Source of the DNA: Fusobacterium sp. SYSU M8D902
GTDB lineage: Bacteria > Fusobacteriota > Fusobacteriia > Fusobacteriales > Fusobacteriaceae
NCBI RefSeq assembly: GCF_040199715.1
Contig: NZ_JBEFNA010000001.1
Span: 1 to 64,000 of the forward strand
Direction of reading: 5' to 3'
Length of the DNA stretch: 64,000 nt
Part shown: in pieces, positions 1-8,551 of the stretch
Position numbering within the stretch: position 1 is the first letter of the stretch
How the letters are laid out: each line of letters starts with the position of its first letter
The notes under the pieces: model-generated
The model's database searches: none
What the model was told of the DNA's origin: nothing
Seen by the model: the letters and a program-made list of their open reading frames with translations, nothing else
Program-made: the position numbers and the translations under genes

Positions 1-32
1 TGATTTCTATTTTTTTTGCAAAAAAAGAAAAA

Positions 33-75
33 GGCGTTGCAACTGATATTTAAAAATCATCAGTTTGCAACAGCC
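33..75 (-). terminator. Terminator of tctA operon
   Basis: Directly after the tctA stop, a near-perfect inverted repeat (arms at 33-47 and 59-75) is followed on the minus strand by a T-rich run. This is the expected form of a Rho-independent terminator for the tctCBA operon. Confidence 0.8.
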
Positions 76-92
76 CCATTAATTTAATTTTA

Positions 93-1556
93 TTATTTTT
101 TCTTTCTCAAAGCAGAATAAACTGATAATAAAGATAAAATCAAAAATACAATAGTTATTGGTCTAGTCCATAAAAAAGAATAAGAACCTTCATACATTAA
201 AACAGCTTTTCTTAAATTTGTTTCTAGCATCGGACCTAATATAACTGATAATACTATAGGAGAACTTGGCATTTTTATTTTTCCCATAATATAACCAATT
301 ATTCCAAATGCAAAAGTAACCCCTACATCGAAAAGACTATTATTCATAGAATAAGAACCAATTGTTGAAAGCATTAATATACTCGGTATCATTAGTGTTT
401 TAGGAATTTCAACAATTCTACTATAAAATTTTATTCCTGCTAATCCAATAATGAGCAATAAAATGTTACCAAGTATCATTGAACTAAATAAACCATAAAC
501 AATTTCTGGATTTTGTTCAAATAATAAAGGACCTGGAGTTAAACCTTGAATTATAAGAGCACCCAATAAAACTGCTGCAACAGCATCTCCAGGAACACCA
601 AGAGTTAAAAGAGGAACTAAAGCACCACCAGTAACCCCATTATTTCCAGCTTCAGGAGCTGAAATTCCAATCAAGCTTCCTTTACCAAATTTTTCATCTT
701 TATTACTTCTTTTAGCTTCATTATAACAAACAAATGCAGCTATATCTGCTCCAGCTCCTGGAATAGAACCTATAAATGTACCAATTACACCTGATTTTAT
801 AATAGTAGGTAAACAATGCTTCAACTCTTTTAAATTCATATAAGATTTATCCATTGTTATATTTGTTTTAATTTCTTTTTCATCAATTAAAAGTTCTATT
901 TGATTAAAAACCTCTGAAACAGCAAATAAACCAATCAATACTGGAATTACAGAAAATCCATTTAATAAATCTACAACATCAAAAGTAAATCTAGGATAAC
1001 TAGTTATATAATCCATTCCAAATGTTGAAATTAATAGTCCAATAACTCCTGCAATAATCCCTTTAAGAAAATTTTCTGCAGAGATACTTGCTATTATAGT
1101 TAAACCAAATAAAGCTAATGCAAAATATTCAGGTGCTGAAAATCTTAAAGCAAACTTTGCTAAAAAAGGTGAGATTGTAACAAGAGCTATACAACTTATT
1201 AGCCCCCCACAAGCTGAAGCTATTGTCGAAACACTCAAAGCTTTAGCAGGATGCCCTTGTTTTACTAATGGATATCCATCAAAGCATGTAGCTGCTGATG
1301 CTGGAGTTCCAGGTGTATTCAATAAAATTGCTGAAATAGACCCACCATAGATAGCTCCTACATAAATTCCAACAAGCATTATTAAACCAGTTACAGCATC
1401 CATTCCAAAAGTAAACGGTAATAAAATAGCTACCCCCATTGTAGCTGTTAAGCCAGGTAAAGCTCCAATAATTATTCCACCTGTAACACCCAATATTAAA
1501 TAAATAAAATTTCCTAATTGTAAAGCAGTCAATAAACCATCTAATAAATGTTGCAC
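93..1556 (-). CDS. tctA: Tripartite tricarboxylate transporter, large permease TctA
   Basis: A 487-residue, very hydrophobic protein with about twelve membrane segments. It carries the TctA hallmark near the N-terminus (GALPGLTATMGVAILLPFTF) and the second repeat of the family around residues 265-330 (GSIPGAGADIAAF, GVPGDAVAAVLLGALI). TctA is the large inner-membrane permease that works with TctB and the periplasmic binding protein TctC, normally driven by a cation gradient, for di- and tricarboxylates or related acids. The start is GTG, 18 bases after tctB; the length is normal for the family. The substrate cannot be read from sequence. No TctDE two-component system is in the window. Confidence 0.95.
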   Translation of the reverse strand: MQHLLDGLLTALQLGNFIYLILGVTGGIIIGALPGLTATMGVAILLPFTFGMDAVTGLIMLVGIYVGAIYGGSISAILLNTPGTPASAATCFDGYPLVKQGHPAKALSVSTIASACGGLISCIALVTISPFLAKFALRFSAPEYFALALFGLTIIASISAENFLKGIIAGVIGLLISTFGMDYITSYPRFTFDVVDLLNGFSVIPVLIGLFAVSEVFNQIELLIDEKEIKTNITMDKSYMNLKELKHCLPTIIKSGVIGTFIGSIPGAGADIAAFVCYNEAKRSNKDEKFGKGSLIGISAPEAGNNGVTGGALVPLLTLGVPGDAVAAVLLGALIIQGLTPGPLLFEQNPEIVYGLFSSMILGNILLLIIGLAGIKFYSRIVEIPKTLMIPSILMLSTIGSYSMNNSLFDVGVTFAFGIIGYIMGKIKMPSSPIVLSVILGPMLETNLRKAVLMYEGSYSFLWTRPITIVFLILSLLSVYSALRKKK

Positions 1557-1574
1557 TATAATTCACTTTCCTTT

Positions 1575-2003
1575 CTAAATAAATATTCCTGTTGGTAATG
1601 ATACTTTAAATATATATGTAAATAAAAGATATAATCCTAATGGAAATAATATCGAATATATTATTTTTAATAAAATTGAATTTTTTTTGAAAAGTGACAT
1701 AATACTAAAAGAAAATAATACTGTAGATATTAAATATCCTAATTTTCCAATAATAAAAATATATATCGCAAAAATAAATATAGTAGCTAAAGTATATTTT
1801 ATATTTTTATTTTCTTGAATCGTTTTATCTTTAGAAAAAAATAAAAATATACTTAAAATAATTAATATAAATCCTACAATTTTTGGAAAAAAGTCTGGTC
1901 CTAGTCCACTATCACCAATATAACTCATATCAAAATTATTTGCTGAATATATAATTATAGCACTTATTATACATAAAATTACAGAAAAAATTTTCTCTAA
2001 CAA
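1575..2003 (-). CDS. tctB: Tripartite tricarboxylate transporter, small permease TctB
   Basis: A small membrane protein of about 142 residues with four predicted membrane segments, lying between tctC and tctA as in known tct operons. A longer open frame begins at 2042 with TTG, but that start lies inside the terminator hairpin. A strong GGAGG sits 6 bases before the TTG at 2001-2003, so the shorter start is chosen. The N-terminus is then LEKIFSVILCIISAIIIYSA, a first membrane helix. TctB sequences are poorly conserved; the call rests on size, topology and position. Confidence 0.85.
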   Translation of the reverse strand: MLEKIFSVILCIISAIIIYSANNFDMSYIGDSGLGPDFFPKIVGFILIILSIFLFFSKDKTIQENKNIKYTLATIFIFAIYIFIIGKLGYLISTVLFSFSIMSLFKKNSILLKIIYSILFPLGLYLLFTYIFKVSLPTGIFI

Positions 2004-2021
2004 AATAACCTCCTCAAGTAA

Positions 2022-2051
2022 AAAAGGGAATTGGAAGAGCAATTCCCTTTT
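2022..2051 (-). terminator. Attenuating terminator between tctC and tctB
   Basis: A perfect 12-bp inverted repeat (arms 2022-2033 and 2040-2051, 6-base loop) is followed on the minus strand by six T residues and then by the tctB ribosome binding site. It would end most transcripts after tctC and let a fraction read into tctB-tctA. This is a usual way to make more binding protein than permease. Confidence 0.8.
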
Positions 2052-2073
2052 AAAATTTTATAATTTATAAAGT

Positions 2074-3000
2074 TTATTTTAAATTATCAATAATCTCTTT
2101 AATAACCATAGTATCTTCTTCTATGAAATTACCAAATTCTTCAGGGCCTAAATATTTTACTCCAAAATTAGCCTTTTCCATAAAGTCTATGAAATCATCA
2201 GATGAAGTTACATTTTTTATTGCTTTATTTAAAGTATCTATTATTTCAGGATTAGTTCCTTTAGGAACAGCTATTCCTCTCCAAGTTCCTGAAACAACAT
2301 CATATCCTAATTCATTTAGTGTAGGAACCTCTGCTAAGCTTTCTATTCTTTCATTAGCCATTAAACCTAATGCTCTAAATTGTCCTGATTTTATTTGACC
2401 AATAGCTTCTCCAGGTCCCATTAAAGCGAAATCAGCATGATTTCCTAATAAAGCTGGAACTACTTCTCCTGCACCATTATATGGAATATGATTGAATTTA
2501 ACTCCAATTTTATTTTCAATAGCTAAAGCATAAAAATTTGGTTTTGCTGTACTCGCAAATTTTACTTTTTCAGGTCTTTCTTTAGCATCTTTTATTAATT
2601 CATCAAAAGATTGATATTTAGAATCTTTTCCTACTAAAACAACAGTTGGATCCATATTAACTAAAGAAACTAAATCAAAATTTTTATAAGTTATTGGTGA
2701 TAATTTCATCAAAGGTAATGAAACTATTTCTCTTGTTATCATTGTAATAGTATATCCATCTTTTTTTGATGTTGATCCATAAGTCATTCCTACAGCACCA
2801 GCTCCACCAGTTCTATTAACAATAATAACTGGTTGTCCCAATTCTTTCTCTAATAAACTTCCTAATTTTCTTGCTACAGCATCTGTTCCACCACCAGCAG
2901 CAAAAGGAACAACAAGATTTATATTTTTATTAGGATAACCTTTTGCAAAACTAAAAATACTTAGAATAAACATTAAAATCATACATAAAAACTTTTTCAT
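2074..3000 (-). CDS. tctC: Tripartite tricarboxylate transporter substrate-binding protein TctC
   Basis: A 308-residue periplasmic binding protein. Residues 1-19 form a signal peptide (basic MKK, hydrophobic core, cut near FSFA) with no lipobox cysteine, which fits a soluble periplasmic protein of a two-membrane cell. The mature protein begins with the family motif around NINLVVPFAAGGGTDAVAR and contains the conserved GTWRGIAVPKGT segment near residue 240. It delivers the substrate to TctAB. It is first in the operon, with a GGAGG site before ATG. A candidate promoter and two operator-like repeats lie upstream. Confidence 0.95.
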   Translation of the reverse strand: MKKFLCMILMFILSIFSFAKGYPNKNINLVVPFAAGGGTDAVARKLGSLLEKELGQPVIIVNRTGGAGAVGMTYGSTSKKDGYTITMITREIVSLPLMKLSPITYKNFDLVSLVNMDPTVVLVGKDSKYQSFDELIKDAKERPEKVKFASTAKPNFYALAIENKIGVKFNHIPYNGAGEVVPALLGNHADFALMGPGEAIGQIKSGQFRALGLMANERIESLAEVPTLNELGYDVVSGTWRGIAVPKGTNPEIIDTLNKAIKNVTSSDDFIDFMEKANFGVKYLGPEEFGNFIEEDTMVIKEIIDNLK

Positions 3001-3082
3001 TTTTCCTCCTTTTTCATACTGTACTATTTTATTACTTGTAGTGCTATAAAATTTACAATATGTATTTAAAATTCCATTAATA

Positions 3083-3110
3083 ATTATACAACAATTTAAA
3101 TATTAAGCAA
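3083..3110 (-). promoter_or_regulatory. Candidate promoter of tctCBA
   Basis: On the minus strand a TTGCTT box (3105-3110) and a TATAAT box (3083-3088) are separated by 16 bases. The -10 is perfect and the -35 is 4 of 6. It is the best sigma-70 type match upstream of tctC. Confidence 0.55.
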
Positions 3111-3127
3111 TTATTAATACAGTTATA

Positions 3128-3210
3128 AAGTTTCTTATATAGAACTATTTAAGAAACAACAATCAATAACCAAGTATTTATAATATTTTTATAGTTTCTT
3201 ATATGAAACT
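3128..3210. promoter_or_regulatory. Two operator-like repeats upstream of tctC
   Basis: The sequence AGTTTCTTATAT(A)GAACT occurs at 3129-3146 and, as a cleaner palindrome AGTTTCTTATATGAAACT, at 3193-3210. The two copies are 64 bp apart, about six helical turns. They lie just upstream of the predicted tctC -35 box, a position that suits an activator. The binding protein is unknown. Confidence 0.5.
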
Positions 3211-3242
3211 TTATTTTTTTTAGATATTTTAATAAAACTAAA

Positions 3243-3282
3243 AACCCTCTCTAAATAATTATATAGTTATCTAGAGAGGGTT
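3243..3282 (-). terminator. Terminator of the galactose operon
   Basis: A perfect 11-bp inverted repeat (3243-3253 and 3272-3282) starts about 10 bases after the galE stop. On the minus strand it is followed by TTTTTAGTTTTATT. Confidence 0.85.
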
Positions 3283-3292
3283 AAAATTTTAA

Positions 3293-4282
3293 TTAGTCCT
3301 CATATCCATTAGGATGAGTTTTATGCCAATTCCAAGCAGTTTCTATAATTTTATCAAGAGTATTATACTTAGGTTTCCAATTTAACTCTCTCATTGCTTT
3401 TTCAGAAGTAGCTACAAGCTTAGCAGGATCCCCAGCTCTTCTAGGAGATACAACAGCAGGAATAGGGTGACCTGTTACCTTTCTAGTAACTTCTATTACC
3501 TCTTTAACAGAGAATCCCTCTCCATTACCTAAATTGAATATAGCACTCTCCTCTCCTTTATAAAGTCTTTTTAAAGCAAGGATATGTGCATCAGCAAGAT
3601 CCATAACATGAATATAATCTCTTATGCAAGTTCCATCAGGAGTAGGATAGTCATCTCCATATATTCCTATACTCTCTCTCTTTCCTAGAGCAACTTGTAA
3701 AATTATAGGAATAAGGTGACTTTCAGGATTGTGATCCTCTCCGATCTCTCCACTTGGATGTGCCCCTGCAACATTGAAGTATCTCAATGCAGTAAATTTT
3801 ATACCATAAGCTAGATCACACCATTTCATCATTTTTTCAACTGCTAACTTACTCTCTCCATAAGGATTAGTAGGGAAAGTCTTATCTGTTTCTAATATAG
3901 GGATATTTTCAGGCTCTCCATAAGTTGCAGCTGTTGAAGAGAAAACAATATGTTTAACTCCATGTTTTCTCATAGCTTTTAATAAGCAAAGAGTTCCATA
4001 AAAGTTATTTTCAAAATATTTTAATGGTTCAGTCATACTTTCACCAACTAGAGAGAAAGCAGCAAAGTCTATAACTCCCTCTATCTTATTTTCTTTGAAC
4101 ACTCTATCTAAAAACTCTTCATCTCTTAAATCACCAAGAACAAGCTTTGCTTTTTCATGTACTGCATCTACGTGTCCAGTTAAAAGATTATCTAAAACAA
4201 CAACTTCCTCTCCACTATCTATAAGGGCTCTAGTTACATGACTTCCAATATAACCAGCACCACCACATACTAAAACTGACAT
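3293..4282 (-). CDS. galE: UDP-glucose 4-epimerase
   Basis: A 329-residue extended short-chain dehydrogenase. It has the NAD-binding GGAGYIG at residues 7-13, the catalytic S/T region SSTAATYGEP near 115-124, and the YxxxK pair Tyr141-Lys145. It interconverts UDP-galactose and UDP-glucose, the last step of the Leloir pathway, and also supplies UDP-galactose for surface glycans. It is third in the galK-galT-galE operon, 17 bases after galT, with an AAGGAGG site. Length and motifs are normal. Confidence 0.97.
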   Translation of the reverse strand: MSVLVCGGAGYIGSHVTRALIDSGEEVVVLDNLLTGHVDAVHEKAKLVLGDLRDEEFLDRVFKENKIEGVIDFAAFSLVGESMTEPLKYFENNFYGTLCLLKAMRKHGVKHIVFSSTAATYGEPENIPILETDKTFPTNPYGESKLAVEKMMKWCDLAYGIKFTALRYFNVAGAHPSGEIGEDHNPESHLIPIILQVALGKRESIGIYGDDYPTPDGTCIRDYIHVMDLADAHILALKRLYKGEESAIFNLGNGEGFSVKEVIEVTRKVTGHPIPAVVSPRRAGDPAKLVATSEKAMRELNWKPKYNTLDKIIETAWNWHKTHPNGYED

Positions 4283-4299
4283 AATTAACCTCCTTAAAA

Positions 4300-5820
4300 T
4301 TAAATACTATTTATATGGTCAACAAATCTTAGTAAACCACTTTGTCCTTTCTCATCTCTTTTATACACTCCAGCATCTTCTAAAACTCTTGAGAAAGTTA
4401 TACCTACTTCAGATTTTAATATATCATAAGCATTTTGAGAAGAGATTTTTTCATATTTTTTCATAATATTTTTAATCCACTCCAAATGTTTCTCAACTTT
4501 ACTATCATTTTGTATTCTATTTTCATAGTCATTTTCAACTATATACCTACTTAAAATTTCCAACTCCTCTTTTAGTCTTCCAGGAAGAACAGCTAATCCC
4601 ATAACCTCAATAAGCCCGATATTCTCTTTTTTAATATTGTGTACATCAGAGTGAGGGTGGAATATTCCAAGAGAATGCTCTTCACTAGTTCTATTATTTC
4701 TTAAAACTAGATCCAATTCAAATTTCTCTCCTCTTCTTCTTGCTATAGGAGTAATAGTGTTGTGTGGAGTATCTTCACTATAGGCAAGAATACCTAAAGC
4801 TTCATCACTGTATTCTCTCCAATTATTTAGGATTTTATCAGCTAAATCCACCAACTTTTCTCTATTTTTACTAGAGATTCTAATAACTGACATAGGCCAC
4901 TTAACAATACCAGCTTCCACATCTTCAAATCCTTTAAATGATATTTTTTTCTCAATAGGAGCCTTAGCCATAGGAAATTCATGGTGTCCACCTTGGTAGT
5001 GATCGTGACTAAGAATAGAACCACCCACTATTGGTAGATCAGCATTAGATCCTAGGAAATAGTGTGGTAAAATCTCTGTAAAACCTGTTAATCTATTGAG
5101 AGCTTCTTTAGTTATCTTCATAGGTCTATGCTCTTTAGCAAAAACAATAGCATGTTCATTATAATATACATATGGAGAGTATTGCATAAACCACTCTTCA
5201 TTAGTAAGAGTTAGAGGTATAACTCTATGATTTTGACGTGCAGGATGATTTAATCTACCAGAATATCCAACATTTTCATAACAAAGTAAGCATTTAGGAT
5301 AAGAGGCTTGAGGCATCAATCTCTCTCTAGCAATATCTCTAGGATCTTTTTCTGGTTTTGAAAGATTTACTGTTATCTCCATATCTCCATACTCAGTAGA
5401 TGAGAACCAATGCATATTTTTAGCTATTCTATCCACTCTTATATAGTTAGATTTTTGTGCAAAATCATAGTAGAAGTTTGTTGCACTCTCTACCCCTTTC
5501 TCTTGAGTAAGTTTTTCAAATTTATCTATAATTTGAGTAGCTGTAGGAGTTATTTTTCCCATTACTTTAGTATCAAAAAGATCTCTTAAAGTGATAGTAT
5601 CCTCAATTATTGAGTTTTTAACAGCATAATCACAAATATTTTTTAATATCTCAGTAGGATAATCAGGAATCTCATTCTCAGTTATCTCTACCTCTTCCCA
5701 TTCAGCTATATTTAGTAGTTCTAAGATCTCATTTCTAGCAATAATCTCATCATATTTACCTATCAATCCATTTTTTAATCCAAAAGCTAGTAATAGTTTG
5801 ATCTCTTTAAAAATATTCAT
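4300..5820 (-). CDS. galT: UDP-glucose-hexose-1-phosphate uridylyltransferase (Firmicute-type GalT)
   Basis: A 506-residue protein of the long GalT family (galT type 2 of Firmicutes and fusobacteria), distinct from the ~350-residue enterobacterial enzyme. Recognisable segments include PTEILKNICDYAV near the N-terminus, SHDHYQGGHHEFPM in the middle (His-rich, nucleotide-binding/catalytic) and IFHPHSDVHNIKKENIGLIE. It moves UMP between UDP-glucose and galactose-1-phosphate. The start overlaps the galK stop by one base (TAATG), so the two are translationally coupled. Confidence 0.97.
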   Translation of the reverse strand: MNIFKEIKLLLAFGLKNGLIGKYDEIIARNEILELLNIAEWEEVEITENEIPDYPTEILKNICDYAVKNSIIEDTITLRDLFDTKVMGKITPTATQIIDKFEKLTQEKGVESATNFYYDFAQKSNYIRVDRIAKNMHWFSSTEYGDMEITVNLSKPEKDPRDIARERLMPQASYPKCLLCYENVGYSGRLNHPARQNHRVIPLTLTNEEWFMQYSPYVYYNEHAIVFAKEHRPMKITKEALNRLTGFTEILPHYFLGSNADLPIVGGSILSHDHYQGGHHEFPMAKAPIEKKISFKGFEDVEAGIVKWPMSVIRISSKNREKLVDLADKILNNWREYSDEALGILAYSEDTPHNTITPIARRRGEKFELDLVLRNNRTSEEHSLGIFHPHSDVHNIKKENIGLIEVMGLAVLPGRLKEELEILSRYIVENDYENRIQNDSKVEKHLEWIKNIMKKYEKISSQNAYDILKSEVGITFSRVLEDAGVYKRDEKGQSGLLRFVDHINSI

Positions 5821-6995
5821 TAAAATTCCCCCAACTTTCTACTTCCATCACCTATCTTAGCAACATAAAAATCAGCAACTAAACCTGTTTTAGCTGTATA
5901 TTTTTCTCCAACAGATTTGATAAAGTTATCTATATTTTCATCTTTAACAATACTAACTGTACAACCTCCAAATCCAGCACCAGTCATACGAGCTCCAATT
6001 ACTCCTTCAGCTTCCCAAGCAGCTTCTACTAAAGAATCTAGCTCAAAACCAGTTACTTCATAATCATCTCTTAAAGAGATATGAGAGGCATTCATAAGCT
6101 TACCAAAAGATGTTATATCCCCTGATTTTAATTTTTGAACAGCTTCCACAGTTCTAGCATTTTCTGTTACAGCATGAGTAGCTCTTTTAAGTTGTTCTTC
6201 ATCAGTTATGAAGTGTTTTACTTCATTGAATCTATCTACAGAAAGCTCTCCTAAGTATTTAATATCTATACCATTTTCATTTAAAACTTTTACAGCTGCT
6301 TCACAAGAAGCTCTTCTTTCATTATATTTAGAGTCAGCAAGTCCTCTTTTTTTATTAGTATTAGCTATAACTACAGAGGCACCATTTAAAGAGATAGGTG
6401 CATATTGATAGTTTAAAGAGTTGCAATCTAAAAGGATAGCATTATCTTTTTTACCCATACCAATAGCAAACTGATCCATAATTCCACAGTTTACACCTAT
6501 AAATTGATTCTCTGCTTTTTGAGATAATTTAACCATTTCTACCATATCAATATCTAATTTAAAGAAATCTTTTAATACAACAGAAATAAGTAGTTCCAAT
6601 GATGCAGATGATGAAAGTCCAGCACCATTAGGGATAGTTCCATTGATTAATATATCAAATCCAGAATCTATCTTATATCCAGCATCAATAAATGTTTTGA
6701 TAACTCCCTTTGGATAGTTAGCCCAATTGTCCTCTTTTTTATTGATTAACTCATCTAATGTAAACTCTTTAATTCCTTCATCTACAAAGTTTAATGAGTA
6801 CATTCTAAATCTATTATCATCTCTTTTTACTGCTATACCATAAGTTCCAAAATCAAGAGCACAAGGGAAAACAAAACCACCATTGTAGTCTGTATGTTCA
6901 CCGATAAGATTAACTCTACCAGGAGAGAAGAAAGCTTCTACCTTTCCTTCATAATTAAAAACTCTTTTAAATTCTCCAACTAATTTTTCTATCAT
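5820..6995 (-). CDS. galK: Galactokinase
   Basis: A 391-residue GHMP kinase. The galactokinase signature GRVNLIGEHTDYNGGF is near residue 26, the GHMP ATP loop GAGLSSSASLE near residue 124, and the C-terminal GARMTGAGFGG near residue 335. It phosphorylates galactose as the first Leloir step. It is the first gene of the operon, preceded by CGGAGG, and diverges from the ROK-family regulator gene. Confidence 0.97.
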   Translation of the reverse strand: MIEKLVGEFKRVFNYEGKVEAFFSPGRVNLIGEHTDYNGGFVFPCALDFGTYGIAVKRDDNRFRMYSLNFVDEGIKEFTLDELINKKEDNWANYPKGVIKTFIDAGYKIDSGFDILINGTIPNGAGLSSSASLELLISVVLKDFFKLDIDMVEMVKLSQKAENQFIGVNCGIMDQFAIGMGKKDNAILLDCNSLNYQYAPISLNGASVVIANTNKKRGLADSKYNERRASCEAAVKVLNENGIDIKYLGELSVDRFNEVKHFITDEEQLKRATHAVTENARTVEAVQKLKSGDITSFGKLMNASHISLRDDYEVTGFELDSLVEAAWEAEGVIGARMTGAGFGGCTVSIVKDENIDNFIKSVGEKYTAKTGLVADFYVAKIGDGSRKLGEF

Positions 6996-7082
6996 GTTTG
7001 ACCTCCGATTGAAATATCTAATTACCTATCATAAGTATATAATATTTTGACAGTTAATAGAATTAAAAAGGTAAAAAAAATA

Positions 7083-7113
7083 AAAACTTATTAAACTTTA
7101 TAAAATAAGTTTT
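7083..7113. promoter_or_regulatory. Candidate operator between galK and the ROK regulator
   Basis: A perfect 10-bp inverted repeat, AAAACTTATT (7083-7092) and AATAAGTTTT (7104-7113), with an 11-base spacer, sits midway between the two divergent genes. Its size and symmetry fit a dimeric repressor of the ROK/XylR type. It overlaps the candidate -35 of the ROK gene (TTGCTT at 7112-7117, TAAAAT at 7134-7139), which would allow autoregulation. Confidence 0.5.
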
Positions 7114-7172
7114 GCTTTTAGAAGAAAATTGAGTAAAATATAGATAAAAGAGTATAGAAAGAGGGGGTTACC

Positions 7173-8327
7173 TTGAAAAAAGAAAATGTTAAATTGAAAA
7201 TTTTGGAGTTGATAAAAGAAAAGAATGGAGTTTCAAGAATAGAAATATCTAGAATATTTGGAATTACTCCAGCTGCAGTTGGAAAAATAGTAAATGAATT
7301 TTTAGATAAAGAGATTGTTATAGAGGAGAGAATTGGGGAATCTACTGGTGGAAGAAAACCTACCCTACTCAATCTTAATAAAGAAAAAATAGGAAAAATT
7401 TTAGGAGTCTACTTTGCTCCTACCTTTGTAGTTTTAAATGTAGGAGATATTGACGGAAATAATTTTATCAGTAAAAAATTTAGACTTGGAGATCTTGGTG
7501 GAGATATAATCGGACAGACAGAAAAGCTTATTGGAGTTATTTTAAAGAGAACAAAGGGAATAAATATGATCTCTGTAGTAATGAATGGATTAGTGGACAG
7601 TGATAGGGGAATCTCTATATTTTCACCACACTATAATACTAAAAATATTCCCATTGTTGAGAGATTTGAAAAAAAATTTAAAAAGAGAGTTTTTATAGAG
7701 AATGACGTCAGAGCTATGGCTCTAGCAGAAAAAGTTTATGGACTATGCAGAGAGAACAATAATTTTGTAGTTTTAAATGTTGAAGAGGGAGTGGGAGGAA
7801 GTATATATTTAAATAATATGCTCTATCACGGATATGGCTCAATGTCAGGTGAATTAGGTCATATGGTTGTAAGAAGAAATAGTCTTGAAAAATGCTCTTG
7901 TGGAAAAAAAGGATGTTTAGAGACTGAGGTATCTAATAGAGCAATAATAAAAAAAGTAGTAGCTTCAATAAAGATAAATAACCAATATAGCTCTTTAAAA
8001 AAGATATTAGAAAAAGAGGGAATGTTAAAGATAAAGGATATTATAAGAGGAGTAGAGGAAAAGGATATGGTAAGTTTAACAGTTACAATGGAAGCTCTAC
8101 ACTATATAGCTCACGCCTTAGATATGATAATCTCTGTAATCAATCCAGAAAAAATAATAATATATGGAGATCTATTTCAAAGTGAATATATTTTTAAAAA
8201 TATGTTAAAAGAGATCAGAAAGCTAACTTTAGACGAACAGTATTATCAAATTAAAAGAACAGAGTTTCAAGAGAGCATATATAATATAGCTCCTATGGCT
8301 TTAGCCAACTATATGTTATTTAGGTAG
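7173..8327 (+). CDS. ROK-family transcriptional repressor, probable galactose operon regulator
   Basis: A 384-residue protein. Residues 1-65 form a winged helix (KNGVSRIEISRIFGITPAAV is the helix-turn-helix). The rest is a ROK sugar-kinase-like fold with the zinc motif CSCGKKGCLE near residues 247-256 and the GELGHM segment just before it. The start is TTG, set by GAGGGGG 5 bases upstream; no ATG fits. It belongs to the XylR/NagC class, which bind a sugar and release DNA. Divergence from galKTE and the palindrome between them suggest it controls galactose use (inference). Confidence 0.88.
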   Translation: MKKENVKLKILELIKEKNGVSRIEISRIFGITPAAVGKIVNEFLDKEIVIEERIGESTGGRKPTLLNLNKEKIGKILGVYFAPTFVVLNVGDIDGNNFISKKFRLGDLGGDIIGQTEKLIGVILKRTKGINMISVVMNGLVDSDRGISIFSPHYNTKNIPIVERFEKKFKKRVFIENDVRAMALAEKVYGLCRENNNFVVLNVEEGVGGSIYLNNMLYHGYGSMSGELGHMVVRRNSLEKCSCGKKGCLETEVSNRAIIKKVVASIKINNQYSSLKKILEKEGMLKIKDIIRGVEEKDMVSLTVTMEALHYIAHALDMIISVINPEKIIIYGDLFQSEYIFKNMLKEIRKLTLDEQYYQIKRTEFQESIYNIAPMALANYMLFR

Positions 8328-8335
8328 TACAAAAA

Positions 8336-8365
8336 GAAAAAGGCCTGATTGCTCAAGCCTTTTTC
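8336..8365. terminator. Bidirectional terminator between ROK gene and hslU
   Basis: Arms GAAAAAGGC (8336-8344) and GCCTTTTTC (8357-8365) form a 9-bp stem with T-rich sequence on both strands. It can end both the ROK transcript and the converging hslU transcript. The rest of 8366-8551 is AT-rich with nothing else recognised. Confidence 0.8.
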
Positions 8366-8551
8366 TCACTATATAAAACATCTTGGGGAAAGATTTTATG
8401 TATTAATAATAACATTAAATTGTGACATTTTCGTGACGAAGTTTCAAAAAAATATATTTTTTTATCAGAAAATATTTTTTAATGAAATTTTTGAAAAATA
8501 AATATTATTTTTTTTATAATTTAAATTTTTTTATTGAAAATGAGTGATAAA

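Noticed and set aside
1279-1566. 95-residue open frame on the minus strand within tctA
   Set aside because: It overlaps tctA in another frame, is extremely rich in Trp, Tyr and Asn, and has no ribosome site; it is a shadow of tctA.
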